Notes under the pieces: generated by a model | Databases searched by the model: none | Seen by the model: the letters and a program-made list of their open reading frames with translations, nothing else | Told to the model about the DNA's origin: nothing | Translations under genes and position numbers: made by a program | From: Thermosynechococcaceae cyanobacterium MS004 | GTDB lineage: Bacteria > Cyanobacteriota > Cyanobacteriia > Thermosynechococcales > Thermosynechococcaceae | Direction of reading: 5' to 3' | DNA length: 64,000 nt | Assembly: GCA_022402525.1 (NCBI GenBank) | Contig: JAKRSB010000136.1 | Location: 1 to 64,000 of the forward strand | Shown here: piece after piece, positions 62,715-64,000 of the stretch | Layout: every line of letters starts with the position of its first letter | Numbering within the stretch: position 1 is the first letter of the stretch

Positions 62715-63152
62715 ATGACAGAAGCTCTTTCTACACCCCGTCCTTTAGAGGACGCTGAAGCACAAGCATTACAGAGTCGTGTGGATGCGTTGGGCATCCG
62801 CCAAATTCAGCGGCATGTGTTTTTGTGTACGGATCAAACCCATCCCCTCTGCTGCGACAAGGCGATCGCCCTGGAGGCTTGGGACTATCTCAAAAAGCGA
62901 TTAAAGACCCTGAACCTGGATCGGGTGACGCCAGAGCAGCCTAGCTGCATTTTTCGCACGAAAGCTAACTGTCTGCGGGTCTGTCTGCAAGGGCCTATTT
63001 TGGTGGTCTACCCGGATGGGGTCTGGTATCACTCCACCACCGCACCCGTCCTTGAGCGCATCATTCAAGAACACCTCATCCAAAATCAGGTGGTGCTTGA
63101 TTTTGCCTTTGTCCAGCATCCTTTAGACCTGTTCAGCGCGGCTCACCTATAA
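62715..63152 (+). CDS. Thioredoxin-fold [2Fe-2S] ferredoxin
   Basis: The 145-residue protein has the thioredoxin-like 2Fe-2S layout: [15 protein letters not shown] (Cys38, Cys46/47) and [20 protein letters not shown] (Cys86, Cys90), then DGVWYH. It carries electrons; partner unknown. The pattern is common in cyanobacterial (2Fe-2S) ferredoxin-domain proteins. ATG start directly after a 21-bp duplication. hisF follows after 19 bp. Confidence 0.92.
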   Translation: MTEALSTPRPLEDAEAQALQSRVDALGIRQIQRHVFLCTDQTHPLCCDKAIALEAWDYLKKRLKTLNLDRVTPEQPSCIFRTKANCLRVCLQGPILVVYPDGVWYHSTTAPVLERIIQEHLIQNQVVLDFAFVQHPLDLFSAAHL

Positions 63153-63171
63153 CCAAGACGAAAGAGAACCT

Positions 63172-63948
63172 ATGCTAGCCAAACGGATTTTGCCCTGTCT
63201 GGATGTGAAGGCAGGGCGGGTGGTCAAGGGCGTTAATTTTGTCAATCTAAAAGATGCTGGCGATCCGGTTGAGCTGGCGCAGATCTACAACCAGGCGGGA
63301 GCCGATGAGCTGGTTTTTCTAGATATTACGGCCACCCATGAAGACCGTGGAATTATTTTTGATGTCGTCTACCGCACCGCAGAGCAGGTATTTATTCCGC
63401 TGACGGTGGGGGGTGGCATTCAATCCTTAGAAACAATTAAAGAATTATTAAGGGCTGGGGCAGATAAGGTCAGCATCAACTCCTCAGCGGTGAAAGATCC
63501 TGACTTTGTAAACCGAGCCAGCGATCGCTTTGGGGCGCAGTGCATTGTGGTGGCGATCGATGCGCGGCGTCGCATCAATACAGACCAACCGGGCTGGGAC
63601 GTATTTGTGCGGGGCGGTCGGGAAAATACCGGACTGGATGCGGTGGCCTGGGCAAAGGAGATGGCGCAGCGCGGCGCGGGGGAACTGCTGATCACCAGTA
63701 TGGATGCCGATGGAACCCAGGCAGGCTATGACCTAGAGCTAACCCGCACCATTGCTCAGCAGGTTGAAATTCCGGTAATTGCCTCTGGGGGGGCGGGCAC
63801 CTGCGACCACATCCGCGAAGCCCTCACGGACGGGCAGGCTGAGGCCGCGCTTTTGGCCTCTTTGCTGCACTATGGGCAGCTCACAATTCCACAAATTAAG
63901 GCCCATCTGCAAGCACATCAGATTCCTGTGCGATCGCCTCAGGGTTAG
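63172..63948 (+). CDS. hisF: Imidazole glycerol phosphate synthase cyclase subunit HisF
   Basis: The 258-residue TIM barrel has [19 protein letters not shown] (catalytic Asp11), [29 protein letters not shown] (second catalytic Asp) and [10 protein letters not shown]. With HisH it converts PRFAR and ammonia to IGP and AICAR in histidine synthesis. ATG with AGAGAA upstream, 19 bp from the ferredoxin gene, so probably one transcript. HisH is not in the window. Confidence 0.97.
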   Translation: MLAKRILPCLDVKAGRVVKGVNFVNLKDAGDPVELAQIYNQAGADELVFLDITATHEDRGIIFDVVYRTAEQVFIPLTVGGGIQSLETIKELLRAGADKVSINSSAVKDPDFVNRASDRFGAQCIVVAIDARRRINTDQPGWDVFVRGGRENTGLDAVAWAKEMAQRGAGELLITSMDADGTQAGYDLELTRTIAQQVEIPVIASGGAGTCDHIREALTDGQAEAALLASLLHYGQLTIPQIKAHLQAHQIPVRSPQG

Positions 63949-64000
63949 TTTTGGGCTAGCCTTTGCCATACCCCGCCGATACATTCTGAAAAAAAGCCAA

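Overview
The window is cyanobacterial chromosome, most like a filamentous or Leptolyngbya/Synechococcales-type genome. Evidence seen directly: the octamer GCGATCGC (HIP1) and its shorter relatives recur throughout on both strands. Several cyanobacteria-restricted families are present (DUF2605, DUF2973, DUF3370, a CCB-type cytochrome b6f assembly factor), together with a FurA-type Fur, a SigC-like group 2 sigma factor, MenG, HemD and the MEP-pathway enzyme Dxr. I saw no rRNA, tRNA, prophage, insertion sequence, integron or CRISPR array.

Layout. 0-8.3 kb: envelope proteins (DUF1460 amidase-like, SIMPL), SSB, a CCB assembly factor, SigC-like sigma, FurA with a palindromic operator at its start codon, a DUF2256 microprotein, CbiB and phosphofructokinase. 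8.5-16.9 kb: RecJ, a membrane-anchored endonuclease/phosphatase-family protein, a CHAT protein, a TVP38/TMEM64 protein, class III alcohol dehydrogenase and unknown proteins. 17-22.9 kb, all minus strand: MetK, a HAD phosphatase, a double-domain universal stress protein, and an ABC ATPase paired with DUF445. 23.2-36.3 kb is the most accessory-looking part: a GNAT protein very close to AAC(3)-I aminoglycoside acetyltransferases, a P-loop GTPase, HicBA, CofH, a 1,123-residue caspase/EF-hand/WD40 protein, a secreted Cys protein, LeuS and VapBC. 36.3-50.1 kb: an FHA/receiver-like protein, Dxr, a radical SAM fusion, an orphan HicB with a frameshifted hicA, a glycosidase lipoprotein, MenG, a GAF histidine kinase, a PhyH-oxygenase/aldo-keto reductase pair and LeuA. 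50.2-64 kb: mostly housekeeping (efp-accB, dapB, aroK, dut, dcd, hemD, glycerate kinase, exbB-exbD, DNA-3-methyladenine glycosylase, a 2Fe-2S ferredoxin, hisF).

The genes are mostly single units or pairs. Pairs supported by spacing are DUF445-ABC ATPase, efp-accB, hicB-hicA (twice), vapB-vapC, phyH-akr, exbB-exbD and ferredoxin-hisF.

The most unusual signal is not a gene. Short degenerate tandem duplications with unrelated sequences but a narrow range of unit lengths are scattered across the window. They are mostly 13-17 bp, with 14 bp the commonest, between genes, and 12 or 15 bp (multiples of three) inside genes. Many touch a start or stop codon, and inside proteins they fall in linkers or tails. 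This looks like one local duplication process filtered by reading-frame selection. No defence island or wholly new multi-gene system could be established from sequence alone.
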